A stretch of 64,000 nt of DNA. Source: JABDLO01 sp035327565 (lineage in GTDB: Bacteria > Bacteroidota > Bacteroidia > Chitinophagales > Saprospiraceae). The notes beneath the pieces were generated by a model. That model had not been told where the DNA came from. It saw only the letters and a program-made list of their open reading frames with translations, and made no database searches. The stretch covers positions 1-64,000 of the forward strand of contig DAOLDB010000002.1 in NCBI GenBank assembly GCA_035327565.1. Reading direction: 5' to 3'. Made by a program: the position numbers and the translations under genes. This document shows, piece by piece, positions 7,385 through 18,100 of the stretch; the first letter of the stretch is position 1, and each line of letters starts with the position of its first letter.

Positions 7385-7507
7385 TTTTGAATATAATTAA
7401 AAAATTTATTCACGTTTAACTTTCCTGAGATCCGATAGTAGTGTTGTGGGCAGTGTAAACTGCATAGAGAAGTAGATGTATTTAGTAACCACTTACACAC
7501 AGATTTT

Positions 7508-10500
7508 ATGAACCAGCCAACCGGAAACAAGTCGAAAGGCATTATTATCGGTATTGCCTTGATGGGTGTTCTCATTGCAGGAGGATTTACATCCATGTCA
7601 CTTAAAAATGAATCTTCATTATTTAAGTTGTCAAAAACAGAACCAATTTTTAATTCAATTCTCGATTCAGAGTTGCCAGATGATCGCTATGGGGAGGAGT
7701 CTTTTGTCGCGTGTTATTCCAAAATCTTCTTGTCCGTTGTTGAAAATTGCAGGGTAGAAGTATTACCTTCGCATATCGGTGTTGGAGTGAATGGCGGCAA
7801 TTATGAAGTTCGTCTGGAAACAAAAGATGGGAAGATTCTAGCGGGTTCTCCGTTTATATCCGGAGAGTATGCGGGAATGGAAATTAAAGCCATTCTTACC
7901 AACCTGGATAATGGTCATACCTGCTGGGGATACGTTGTAGCCGAAGATAAGGATCCTCCAGTGATTGATTGTGTAGACAGGGATGTGAGTTGTATAGAAG
8001 GCGCAGATTTGGGTTTTCCCGATGTGGTCGATAATTGTGATCCGAATCCTGATTTATTTTTAATTGAAGTAATTAAGGAAGCTCTACCTTGTCATGAATT
8101 ATACACACATAGAATTATTCGCAGATTTGTTGCTGTAGATCGTTCAGGAAATCAATCGGAAGTGTGCGAACAAATCACTAATGTATTGCGAATCAACGTA
8201 GGGGATATTGATTTTCCGGAAAACAGGACATCACATGACAACTCTGCCTTGGAATGCAACAACTTTGAAACGGACAACGCAGGATTCCCACACCCGGATG
8301 TTACCGGAGTCCCCACGTTGGAAGGTACTCCATTATATCCTTATTTTGAAAATCTTTGTAATGTTATAGTTATATACAAAGATCATGAGATTATTGATCC
8401 GAAAGGGTGCCACACTAAAATCCTCAGGACATGGAAAGTGTTGGAGTGGTATTGTTCTCAGGGAAGATTCAGGGAAGAAATTCAGATCATAGAAATAAAA
8501 GATACTACCCCACCAGAGATAATCCATCTCCTTCCGGATGACATGATTTCAACTATAGCACATGCTTGCGAAGGATATTATATTTTACCTTCTATAGAGG
8601 CTGTTGATGATTGTAACCCCGAAGAAATCAGTGTCGATATTTTATATCCTGGTGGATTTATTCAGGGTAAGAATGGAGGTGTAGGTATTCATCTTCCGTT
8701 AGGGGATAACGAAATTATTTATTATGTGTACGACTGGTGTGGAAATGTGGCCACGGATACTTTTCATATAGAAGTTAAGGATTTAACTCCTCCGGTTGCC
8801 GTTTGTTTATTAAAAAGTGTTGTAAGTCTCGGCGATTCAGGCTATGTAAAAGTTCCGTCTTTTGTTTTTGATAATGGAAGTTTCGATGAATGTGAACTGG
8901 ATTATTTTGAGGCAAGACGAAAAGATGATGGCATACCTTGTTCCAGTGAAAGTAAGTTTGATGGCTCTGAATTTAATGCTTTTGTAGAATTTTGCTGCGC
9001 TGATGCAGGAAGTACGGTAATAGTAGAAGTACGGGTATGGGATAAAGCAGGGAATTCCAATCTTTGCTGGGTGGAGGTTAAGGTGCAGGAAAACAGTCTG
9101 CCTGAAATCGTACCACCAGCAGATACGGTTATGTTCTGTCATGAACCCTATGATTTGGAAGATTTAAGTCGTTTCGGCACACCTGAAGTGGCAGGTATTT
9201 GTGATGCTGAGTGGGAAGAATCAGCCATTGATTATATTGATCAGTGTGGTTTTGGGTATATCCTCAGGACTTTCACTGCTAAAAACTCCAAGGGAGAAGC
9301 TAGTGCGCAGCAAAGAATTGATGTGATCAATCCCAATCCTTTTGAAATGGATCCGGACAATTGGCCACTGGATTTTGAATCTCATGATCTTTGTGGTTTT
9401 GAAGATGTTGAGCCAGGACAATTGCCTGAAGGTTATGGGTTTCCAATTCTTGAATTCGGACCCTGCGATCTGGTGGGAATGACATATCATGATGAGCGAT
9501 TTTATTCGTCAGGTACTGACATATCTTGTTTTAAAATATTGCGGAAATGGACTGTAATTGATTGGTGCCAGTTGGACAGGGCAGGAGATGCACGAAAGTG
9601 GCACCATTTCCAGGTGATTAAGATTTCTAATAACATTGCACCCGAAATTACAGGGAGTCTGGAAACTGTGGAAATTTGCGCAACTACATGCGAAGAAGGA
9701 CGAGTCACTCTCGAGCAGTCAGCAACAGATGATTGTACACCTTTAAATGAGTTGAAATGGAATTTATGGGTTGATCTATTTAAAGAAGGGAATACAGATA
9801 TTGAATATAAAGGTACAGGAAGTGAGGCATCTGTCACCGATGATTTTCCAGTAGGTGAACACCTGTTAACCTGGTTGTTTTATGACCTTTGTGGGAATAG
9901 TGTTATAGCAGAACAAACTCTGATCATCAATCCTTGCATCGGACCCAAAGGTATTTTGATCAATCGCATAGCAATAGCGTTGAGTCCGATGGATTTGTCG
10001 GGAGATGGAAATATAGATACAGAAATGGCTTGTTTATGGGCACATGAGTTTGATGTTAAATCCTATCATCCTTGTGATGTTGATTTTGAATTCAGTTTTT
10101 CTCCTGATTCCATAGTTACAGAGTTGTGCTTTGATTGTTTCAGTTTAGGTCTCAATGTTATTCCTATTTATATCATCGATATTTTTGGAAATATAGAAAT
10201 CATATTTGTTGAAGTTGATGTTCAGGATAATAATGATGTAGACTTTTGCGAAGATCCCTGTGATTGTGTCATGTTTCCCCCTAATATTGTAGTATCAGAT
10301 TGTATCACTGATTATAGTCCGGAAAGCCTGGGAAGTATGCCCATAGTGGATCCTGATTGTATTTGTATGGATTTCGAAATTTCATTTGTGGACGAAATGG
10401 TAGGAATGTATCCCAACCCAATGTGTACTTTCATACGGCGGACATGGACGGTCCAGTTCAATTGTGGCCCGAATCCTATCATTTGCACTTCCATGCAAAA

Positions 10501-13500
10501 TATCAATGTATTTAATTTGTTGCCTCCATCATTAACCATCCCTGACGACATCACTTTAATGACATCGGATGAGACATGTGAGGCAGAAGCAACCAACCTG
10601 GCATTGGCAAGTTCAATAAGTACTTGCAATTCCGGGGTAATAATTACCAATTCTTATAATGGCAATGGACCTGACGCCAATGACATATATCCGATAGGGG
10701 TAACTGAAGTGATTTTTACCGCGACCGATGACTGTGGAAATCAGGCCTCTGATACTTTAAAGGTAACAGTCCTGGACGGAACTCCTCCGGTGTGTATACC
10801 CCAGGATATCACTGTGACTCTCGATGAGATGGGGATGGTGGTTGTAGAAGCGGCCGAAATTGACGGTGGCAGCTTTGATTTGTGTGGAGTAATTGACTCT
10901 TTGGATATCAGTAAGAGCAAATTTGATTGTGATGACATTGGAGACAATTTAGTGACATTGACCGTTTTTGACGAAAGTGGTAATAGTTCCTCTTGTGAAG
11001 CCATCATTACTGTAGTTGATACCATTGCACCTATTTGTGTTGTAAGAGACATTACTATTAATGTGGATACTTCTGGGATTACTGTGATTACTCCTGAAAT
11101 GATTAATGACGGCAGCTTTGACCCTTGTGGTTTAATTGTAGATTTCTCTTTGGACCGTGATACCTTTGACTGTACAGACAGCGGTAATACAATTGAGGTA
11201 GTATTAACCTTGACAGATAATAGCGGAAACACAACTGACTGTGAAGCAATGGTCACTGTAGTAGATAACATAGCGCCTATTTGTGAAGTGATGGATATTA
11301 CTATCACAATAGCAGAGAACAATGAGGTTATTATTTCTCCATTGGATATTGATGCGGGCAGCTTTGACCCATGCGGATTTATTGTGGATAGTACATTGAG
11401 CAAAATACTGTTTACTTGCGATGATCTGGGTGAAAACACTGTAATTTACACTGTGACTGACAACTCAGGCAATACATCCACCTGTGAAGTGAGTGTGTTT
11501 GTAGAAGATGGAACTATGCTTATGTGTGTACCAATGGATATAACTATTTACCTGGATGAGGATGGCATGGCTTCTATTATTGCTGAAGATGTTGATGGCG
11601 GAAGTGCGGGAGGATGCTTTAATGACATATCTCTTAGTATTGACAAAGATACATTTGACTGTGATGATGTAGGAACTCCTGTGGTAGTTATTCTTACAGT
11701 CACAGATTCCAATTCCAATCAATCGACGTGTGAAGCTAATGTAACCGTTTTAGATTCATTTCCACCTATGATAGAATGTGAAAATATTACACTTTCATGT
11801 CTTGATTTTGATGGAAATTTCAATGATCTCGTTGGATATACAGTTTCTGACAATTGTGGGATGGGGGCAGGTATGATTGCTATCACTGTACTGGTTGACG
11901 CAACCAATGAATGTGGGATTGGTATTCTTACAAGAAGGATTACTGTGACAGATGCCTTTGGAAATAGTGATTTCTGTGACCAGATCATCACAATAGAAGG
12001 ACCACCCAACCCATTCGGTGAAAGTAATATTACTCCTCCCACCCCGCAGATTATTTTAACCAATTGTCAGACTCCAGGCAATCTGGGTAATATTGGAGGA
12101 GCTCCGGTTGTGGATGTTAGTAATGTGGATTGCGCTGATGTTGAGGTTACCTTTACAGATCAACTTCTTACTGCAGGTAACGGATGTAATGACACGATCC
12201 GACGCACATATACTATTGTGGATCTGTGTCAGTTTGATGGTGTAACGATGGCAGGTATGTGGGTTTACATACAGGAAATTATAATTCAGGATCTGATAGC
12301 ACCCGTTGTGGTACCTCCTGCTGATATTACTTTGGAGGGAGTTTTTAATTCAACCACATGTGAATTTGAATTTACTATTCCACAGTTTTCAGCAACTGAT
12401 AATTGTACGCCATTCAATCAACTGGTCTTTACCAACAATTCTCCACATGCCAATAACAATAATTCGATTGATATATCAGGAGATTATCCTCCGGGTATTT
12501 ATAATATTACTGTGACAGCAACTGATTTATGCGGAAATGTTGGAATGGGGTCGTTTATGTTGACAGTTGAAGATCCCGGAGAATTCGGACTTCCTTGCGC
12601 AAAAATATTTACTTCTATCAATGATAACATGATGGCAATAGTGAATGTAAATGATTATATTGATTTCACCCAGGATGATTGTTATGAATTTGGTGGCCTG
12701 GTCTTCTCCTGGAGCAGAACCAGCCAGAATGTAGCGAATATTACATTTGATTGTGATGATGTGGGTGTTACCAACGATCCTGCAGGATTAGGTATAATTA
12801 CTCCAATTTATGCCTGGATGGGAGGAATGGTAGTGGATTCATGTGTAGATGTGATCCGGGTTACTGATCCATTAGACATCTGTCCGGATGGTTTAGTCAT
12901 GGGGGGAGTAGTAACCAATGCTTTGGGAGAGAATGTAGAAGGAGTAAAAGTGATAATAACCGGGGATCTGGAAGCGGAGAGGGTGACCAATTCTTCCGGA
13001 TTTTTTATGGTTGATGATCTTGACATGGGTTCCAGGGTAACTATTCAACCTTATAAGAATGATGATGTATTGAATGGAGTTTCTACTTTGGATCTCGTAA
13101 GAATACAAAGACACGTGTTAGGACAAGAACCTTTCACCTCATCGTATGAACTCATAGCAGCGGATGTTGACAATAATAAGGGGGTTTCATCATCAGATTT
13201 GATTGCCCTGCGAAGGGTATTGTTGGGTATTCAACCCGGGTTTCCTAACAATACCAGTTGGAGAATGATTGAGAACTCTTTCCGGTTTTCTTCTGTTGAA
13301 GAAACGTTTGCAGATCAATGGCCTGAGACCTATACAGTTGATCATTTTGACAGACCAATGACCATCATGTTTACAGGAGTCAAGGTTGGAGACGTCGACC
13401 ATTCAGCTAAAGTAAATTCACGGCAAATCAATACCAGGAGTAATAGAGAAGCTATCATGTTTGAATTGAAAACGGAAGGGGATAGATACCTTGTTACTTC

Positions 13501-14077
13501 CACCCGGGATTGTAAAATGACTGGTTTCCAAATGTCATTGAATAATAAGACCGGAGTAAGTGGATTGGAATCCGGATTGTCTGGATTCACCGCATCGAAC
13601 TTCAGAATTGATCCCATCGGCAACTTACACATCAGTTGGAATTCACCCGATGAATATGTAAATGTAAAGAAAGGAGATGCATTGTTTTCATGGGATTATG
13701 CTGCCGGAGCGATGGATATCAGAAAAGATGGACGACTATATCCTGAGGTTTATTTAATACAGAATGAGGAGATAGAATCTTTTGATCTGAAATGGGAAAG
13801 GATAAGCTCAGATGATGACTTTTTTATAAGCAGTGCCTCTCCCAATCCGTGGTCCGTTCATACAGATATTGCATTCTATATGTCTTATGAAGATAGAGTT
13901 ACCATAAATTTCTATGATTCAGGGGGGCGGTTTTTACACCAAAGGATTGTGGACTCAGTAAACGGAAGAAATGAATTAAGGATAGAGCGGAGTGAATTGC
14001 CTGCATCGGGTCTTATAATTTATGAGATTGCCAGCAGTAAAGAAGTACAAAAAGGCAAAATGATACTTCTTCGATAA
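7508..14077 (+). CDS. Giant secreted HYR-like repeat protein with dockerin-like segment and T9SS type A C-terminal domain
   Basis: This 2189-residue protein begins with a short hydrophilic stretch and a hydrophobic helix (about 11-28) acting as signal. Most of the chain consists of HYR/Ig-like beta domains with recurring 'TPPVAVC', 'SFDxCG' and 'DxCGN' motifs. Residues about 1089-1415 hold four near-regular 81-residue repeats, each with four conserved cysteines. Near 1800-1845 is a carboxypeptidase-regulatory-like domain, followed by a dockerin-like pair at about 1848-1912 (NGVSTLDLVRIQRHVLG and AADVDNNKGVSSSDL) with calcium-type Asp/Asn positions. The last ~85 residues (PNPW from about 2108) are a Por/T9SS type A sorting domain ending in KMILLR. 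Export to the cell surface by T9SS and an adhesive or structural role are inferred. A paralog follows at 15165. Confidence 0.85.
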   Translation: MNQPTGNKSKGIIIGIALMGVLIAGGFTSMSLKNESSLFKLSKTEPIFNSILDSELPDDRYGEESFVACYSKIFLSVVENCRVEVLPSHIGVGVNGGNYEVRLETKDGKILAGSPFISGEYAGMEIKAILTNLDNGHTCWGYVVAEDKDPPVIDCVDRDVSCIEGADLGFPDVVDNCDPNPDLFLIEVIKEALPCHELYTHRIIRRFVAVDRSGNQSEVCEQITNVLRINVGDIDFPENRTSHDNSALECNNFETDNAGFPHPDVTGVPTLEGTPLYPYFENLCNVIVIYKDHEIIDPKGCHTKILRTWKVLEWYCSQGRFREEIQIIEIKDTTPPEIIHLLPDDMISTIAHACEGYYILPSIEAVDDCNPEEISVDILYPGGFIQGKNGGVGIHLPLGDNEIIYYVYDWCGNVATDTFHIEVKDLTPPVAVCLLKSVVSLGDSGYVKVPSFVFDNGSFDECELDYFEARRKDDGIPCSSESKFDGSEFNAFVEFCCADAGSTVIVEVRVWDKAGNSNLCWVEVKVQENSLPEIVPPADTVMFCHEPYDLEDLSRFGTPEVAGICDAEWEESAIDYIDQCGFGYILRTFTAKNSKGEASAQQRIDVINPNPFEMDPDNWPLDFESHDLCGFEDVEPGQLPEGYGFPILEFGPCDLVGMTYHDERFYSSGTDISCFKILRKWTVIDWCQLDRAGDARKWHHFQVIKISNNIAPEITGSLETVEICATTCEEGRVTLEQSATDDCTPLNELKWNLWVDLFKEGNTDIEYKGTGSEASVTDDFPVGEHLLTWLFYDLCGNSVIAEQTLIINPCIGPKGILINRIAIALSPMDLSGDGNIDTEMACLWAHEFDVKSYHPCDVDFEFSFSPDSIVTELCFDCFSLGLNVIPIYIIDIFGNIEIIFVEVDVQDNNDVDFCEDPCDCVMFPPNIVVSDCITDYSPESLGSMPIVDPDCICMDFEISFVDEMVGMYPNPMCTFIRRTWTVQFNCGPNPIICTSMQNINVFNLLPPSLTIPDDITLMTSDETCEAEATNLALASSISTCNSGVIITNSYNGNGPDANDIYPIGVTEVIFTATDDCGNQASDTLKVTVLDGTPPVCIPQDITVTLDEMGMVVVEAAEIDGGSFDLCGVIDSLDISKSKFDCDDIGDNLVTLTVFDESGNSSSCEAIITVVDTIAPICVVRDITINVDTSGITVITPEMINDGSFDPCGLIVDFSLDRDTFDCTDSGNTIEVVLTLTDNSGNTTDCEAMVTVVDNIAPICEVMDITITIAENNEVIISPLDIDAGSFDPCGFIVDSTLSKILFTCDDLGENTVIYTVTDNSGNTSTCEVSVFVEDGTMLMCVPMDITIYLDEDGMASIIAEDVDGGSAGGCFNDISLSIDKDTFDCDDVGTPVVVILTVTDSNSNQSTCEANVTVLDSFPPMIECENITLSCLDFDGNFNDLVGYTVSDNCGMGAGMIAITVLVDATNECGIGILTRRITVTDAFGNSDFCDQIITIEGPPNPFGESNITPPTPQIILTNCQTPGNLGNIGGAPVVDVSNVDCADVEVTFTDQLLTAGNGCNDTIRRTYTIVDLCQFDGVTMAGMWVYIQEIIIQDLIAPVVVPPADITLEGVFNSTTCEFEFTIPQFSATDNCTPFNQLVFTNNSPHANNNNSIDISGDYPPGIYNITVTATDLCGNVGMGSFMLTVEDPGEFGLPCAKIFTSINDNMMAIVNVNDYIDFTQDDCYEFGGLVFSWSRTSQNVANITFDCDDVGVTNDPAGLGIITPIYAWMGGMVVDSCVDVIRVTDPLDICPDGLVMGGVVTNALGENVEGVKVIITGDLEAERVTNSSGFFMVDDLDMGSRVTIQPYKNDDVLNGVSTLDLVRIQRHVLGQEPFTSSYELIAADVDNNKGVSSSDLIALRRVLLGIQPGFPNNTSWRMIENSFRFSSVEETFADQWPETYTVDHFDRPMTIMFTGVKVGDVDHSAKVNSRQINTRSNREAIMFELKTEGDRYLVTSTRDCKMTGFQMSLNNKTGVSGLESGLSGFTASNFRIDPIGNLHISWNSPDEYVNVKKGDALFSWDYAAGAMDIRKDGRLYPEVYLIQNEEIESFDLKWERISSDDDFFISSASPNPWSVHTDIAFYMSYEDRVTINFYDSGGRFLHQRIVDSVNGRNELRIERSELPASGLIIYEIASSKEVQKGKMILLR
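10772..11751 (+). repeat. Four tandem ~243-bp (81-residue) HYR-like repeats inside the giant protein gene
   Basis: Repeat starts are visible at about 10772, 11014, 11260 and 11500, ending near 11751. Each unit reads roughly PPxCxxxDITxxxDxxG, then SFDxCG, then FDCDD, then GNxSxCEAxVTVxD, so four cysteines recur in register. The last unit deviates (SAGGCFNDIS instead of SFDPCG). Confidence 0.8.
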
Positions 14078-15164
14078 ATGATTTGGGATTGATACTTAAT
14101 ACATCTATAAGGGGGTAGCAAGCAATTGCTGCCTCTTTTTTTTCATTTTACTGAATGATTCTCTGGATTCCACAATTTCATTTCGAATATTTGGGTCATT
14201 AACCAATGGGATTAAAGCTTTTACAGGATTGGTAGAGTTTTTCAATGGTCAGCCTAAATCTTTTCAGGTGGTAATGTTTTAATCAATAGTAAAGCTAAAG
14301 GTGAAAGTTTTATATGGAAAATAGCAGTCTTTGTATTAATGAAAATGAATAATTTCAACTATTTATCTGCAATAAGTATGTCTCATTTTAACTTACAGTT
14401 TGAGGAATAATATTTTTAATCAATGTGACAAATTTTTATTATTGAATTCGGGATACCCTCAGATCATCTTGCCCCCAACCACCAAAGCTCCCAAAGTTTT
14501 TGTGGGGTGGGGAGATTACTTGCCTCATAACTTTTAAAGGACAGTGCCATTATTGCACAATATGCAATTTAGGGAATTCTGTGATTGGCACTCGCGACCA
14601 TTCATTTCATCTGAGACTTAATATCGATAAAACAAATCATTGACCAATCACTCTCTATGTACTCATGCTTTCCCATTCTGAGGTAATAACAGAGTATTTC
14701 ATACAGATTTTGCCAGAAATCATATGATGCAATTGTTAAAATTGTTTCGTTGAAATTGTATTTCTTGATTTATGAAAATTTATTCAATAGGAACATAAAT
14801 TATCGGTCATATGGAATGACTGAATGGATTGATTATATGTTTTGAATACATTTACAGCGCATTAAACATTAAATAAAATAAATATTTATAAATTGTTGAT
14901 ATAAATTATTATATATATTATAATTTATTTACATTTGTAAAATTGTTTTAATTTACCCATCTGAGAATGCTTTAAGTGGCCTCTCCGGTTATAGCATTTT
15001 TCATAGCAGGATGAGTTCCATTTCCAAACCAAAATTGTGATTTGCCCAAAAGAATTTGATAATTCCGATAGGAAATACAGATGCTTTGATTAGATAATTA
15101 CTCTTCAATCCCGGTTTTGGTTGGATTTATCTATCACTATTATTTGATTTAAAACTTATGAATC
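14078..15164. other. Long intergenic region between the two giant genes
   Basis: Apart from the terminator at 14114-14143 I see no gene in these 1,087 bases. The middle is mixed sequence with a G-rich patch around 14500 (GTGGGGTGGGG), and the stretch 14870-14945 is extremely AT-rich with a TACATTTG (14930-14937) that fits the -7 consensus. It may hold the 5' regulatory region of the second giant gene. Confidence 0.5.
14114..14143 (+). terminator. Intrinsic terminator after the first giant gene
   Basis: The stem GGTAGCAA pairs with TTGCTGCC (8 bp, one G-U) around a GCAA tetraloop (14122-14125), followed by TCTTTTTTTT. It lies 36 bases after the stop of the first giant gene. Confidence 0.85.
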
Positions 15165-18100
15165 ATGGCACGGAATTCATTACTTATCAATTTGATTCAG
15201 AATAGCAGGGTTGGATCGGATCTATTTACTATTTTGATGTTTTTACTCTTGAATAGTTTCTATATATCAGGGCAATGCCCTTTAACCACTCCCCCAGAGC
15301 CCGATATAATGAGTCAATCAGCATGTGAGGGAGTTTCAGGAAATGACAGGCCACAGGTCACGGTCCAATTACCCGGCAGTTCGGATGATTATGAAGCGGT
15401 TTGGATCATTAATAATAATCCTGCCGGAATCACACCGGGTACAGAATTTGCTCCCGGGGACCATATATCGGGGCTGGTATCATTTCCGGAAGGAGATAGA
15501 AGGACTGCACGTTTGGAAGGCACTGCACCCACAGGCGTTTACGAATTGTGTGTCTATATCATTGACCGTAGTGATGCAACTTGTTTCAGTCCGGTATTAT
15601 GTGGATTTGAATTAACGCTATTTGACCAGATTGAGGTGACAATTATGGCTGATCCGGATGGGGATATATGTGAAGGCATGAGTGTGCTTTATAGTGCGGA
15701 TATAACCAATCCAGTAACCAGTATGTTTACCTATGCATGGTGTGCCTATGAAAATAATATGGGTATAGACCCGTGTGAGGACATTTTTGACGACAACACC
15801 GCTCAATCACCCACCGGTACCTGGAATTTAGGCATTGGGCCAGGTTCAATAGGAGTGACCGTTACAGGGAACATCCCGGGTTGTGTAACATCTTACTTTA
15901 CAGGTTTTAATGTTTTGCCATTACCAGAGATCGAATGTCCTGCTGATCCGGTTCCCATATGCTCCAATGAAACGTTGGATTTATCCTCAATTGATTTTAA
16001 TCCAATGCCAGCAGGAGGTGATTTTGTATTTACTGGAGATGGTGTTTCAGGTACAACTTTTGACCCTTCCGGTTTGGCTTTAGGGAATCACACTATAACT
16101 GTAGAATATACTGATCTCAACGGGTGTGCCACTGAATGCCATTTTGATATTGATATTTTAGGCATACCTGACAATTCATTTCGCGATGAAGGGTTATTAA
16201 CTTCGGAGGACCATATGGCCTGTCCGGGTGAAATTTTTGAATATGGTGCTGAGGTAGATCCCACGGATGGATTTATAGTACAATGGTCGATTTCAGGAGG
16301 TGGTGTGATCCAGGGAGATGATGATGAAAGAGAAGTTGAAATACAATGGGAAAATTCAGGGGTACATACTGTAACACTCACTGTTACAGATAACAGTACC
16401 GGATGTACTAATTCCAGTTCTTTGGAAGTAACTGTTCTTTCGCCGGTTATTATCTGTCCGGATGACATTATGATCACCATGGTTCCACTGGCATGTGATA
16501 CCATGGTCATGTATGCAGACCCTACCGACGGTAGTACCTGTAATATAATGGATCCAATCTTTAACAGGATATCTGGCCCTTCCTCCGGAGATGTATTGCC
16601 TGCGGGTACTCATGAAGTCATGTATGAATTGGTGGATGATTACAACAATAGGGATACTTGTTCATTTTATATAATCATCAATGAATTTCAGCCGGATTAT
16701 TTACTTTGTATGGATTACAATATTTCTCTGGGCGAAACATGTGGTGCTGAAGAATTGACACCTGCTCTTTTACTTAAAGGAGACCAGTATGGGTGTTTGG
16801 ATAGTTGTACATTATTGGTAACCGATAAGCATGGAAATATTCATTCCAATACTTTCAATGTAGATGATATAGGAATAACCTATCATTATTTGATCATGTG
16901 CGGCACTCTCCCCTGCTCAGGAAAGATCACTATAGAGGATAAAATACGTCCTCAGATTGTTTGTCTGGATGATACGATTTCTTGCACCCAGGTGAATGAT
17001 TATCCCATTGTTCCGAATGTAATGGATAACTGCGGAGCTACTGTTGTATTGATAGGGGAAATTGTAGAAACCTTTCAATGTAACTCTGAATTGACAGGAC
17101 GACTGATCAGAACCTGGTTAGCTACCGATGCAGGTGGGAATAAAGATACCTGTATTCAGTATGTAGGATTGAGAAGAAGTGACCTGAACGCCATTGAATG
17201 GCCGGACAACTTTACCGAGGCTAACGGCAATCCCCTCATTTGCGGAACTGGTTTTGCACTGGACGATGATGGCCATCCCCATCCTTCAGTAACCGGTTCG
17301 CCGAAATTGGATGGCATGGACCTCTATCCTGATCTGATGGGAGCAATATGCAATGGATTTATCCGATATCGAGATACGGTGGTAATAAATACAGATTGTA
17401 AAAAGAGAATTAGGAGGCACTGGGAGGTTGGAGAATGGTGGTGCAGTGAATTAGTAAAAAGTGAATGGTTGCAAATGATTGAGATCATCGACACATTACC
17501 ACCTATGCTTAGTTCTCTGCCTTTCAATATGACATTGACCACAGGAATCCACGATTGCTATGCTACAGTCGTTTTGCCACCCATAGGTTTTATTGACCTG
17601 TGCGTCACTGAAGTAAAAGTAAATATTGATTATCCTTTTGGGTTTTTGCAGAACAGCAACGGGGGGATAATTAAATTGCCGGAAGGCGTACATACCATCA
17701 CCTATGAAGTGATTGACAAATGTAAACAAGCTGCCTATCATGAAATTATTATTACTGTTATGGACATGAGTCCACCCACCCCCATTTGCCGTCAGAACCT
17801 CGTGGTTGGACTGAATCATTTGGGTAGTGCCAGTTTGTTGGCAAATGCGCTCAACAATGGAAGTTTTGATGCCTGTACCGAAGAGGTAACCTTTTTAGCC
17901 AAAAGATTGGATGATGGATGCAGTGATGAGGAAGAGGAATGGGCGGAATGGATTTATTTTTGTTGTGCAGATGCAGGGAAATCCATCATGGTAGCATTAT
18001 TGGTTACTGACGGCAATGGGAATACCAATATTTGCATGGTAAATGTAGAAGTTCAGGATAAGCTGGAACCCAAAATGGAATGTCTTCCTGATGCTACTGT

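Noticed and set aside
10741..11439. 232-codon minus-strand open frame
   Set aside because: It lies antisense to the HYR-like repeats and owes its length to their repetitive codons; no family features or start context.
10772..11751. 243-bp tandem repeats considered as a CRISPR-like or non-coding repeat array
   Set aside because: The repeats are in frame inside one long coding sequence and encode a regular domain with conserved cysteines.
13057..13245. Dockerin-like segment considered as evidence of a cellulosome
   Set aside because: No cohesin, scaffoldin or glycosidase genes are present; the segment is common in Saprospiria T9SS proteins.
14490..14520. G-rich patch (GTGGGGTGGGG) considered as a hairpin terminator or G-quadruplex
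   Set aside because: The opposite C-rich arm does not pair well, and only two G4 runs are present.
16088..16510. 140-codon minus-strand open frame in the second giant gene
   Set aside because: Antisense shadow of a confidently coding PKD-like region; composition is that of a complement strand.
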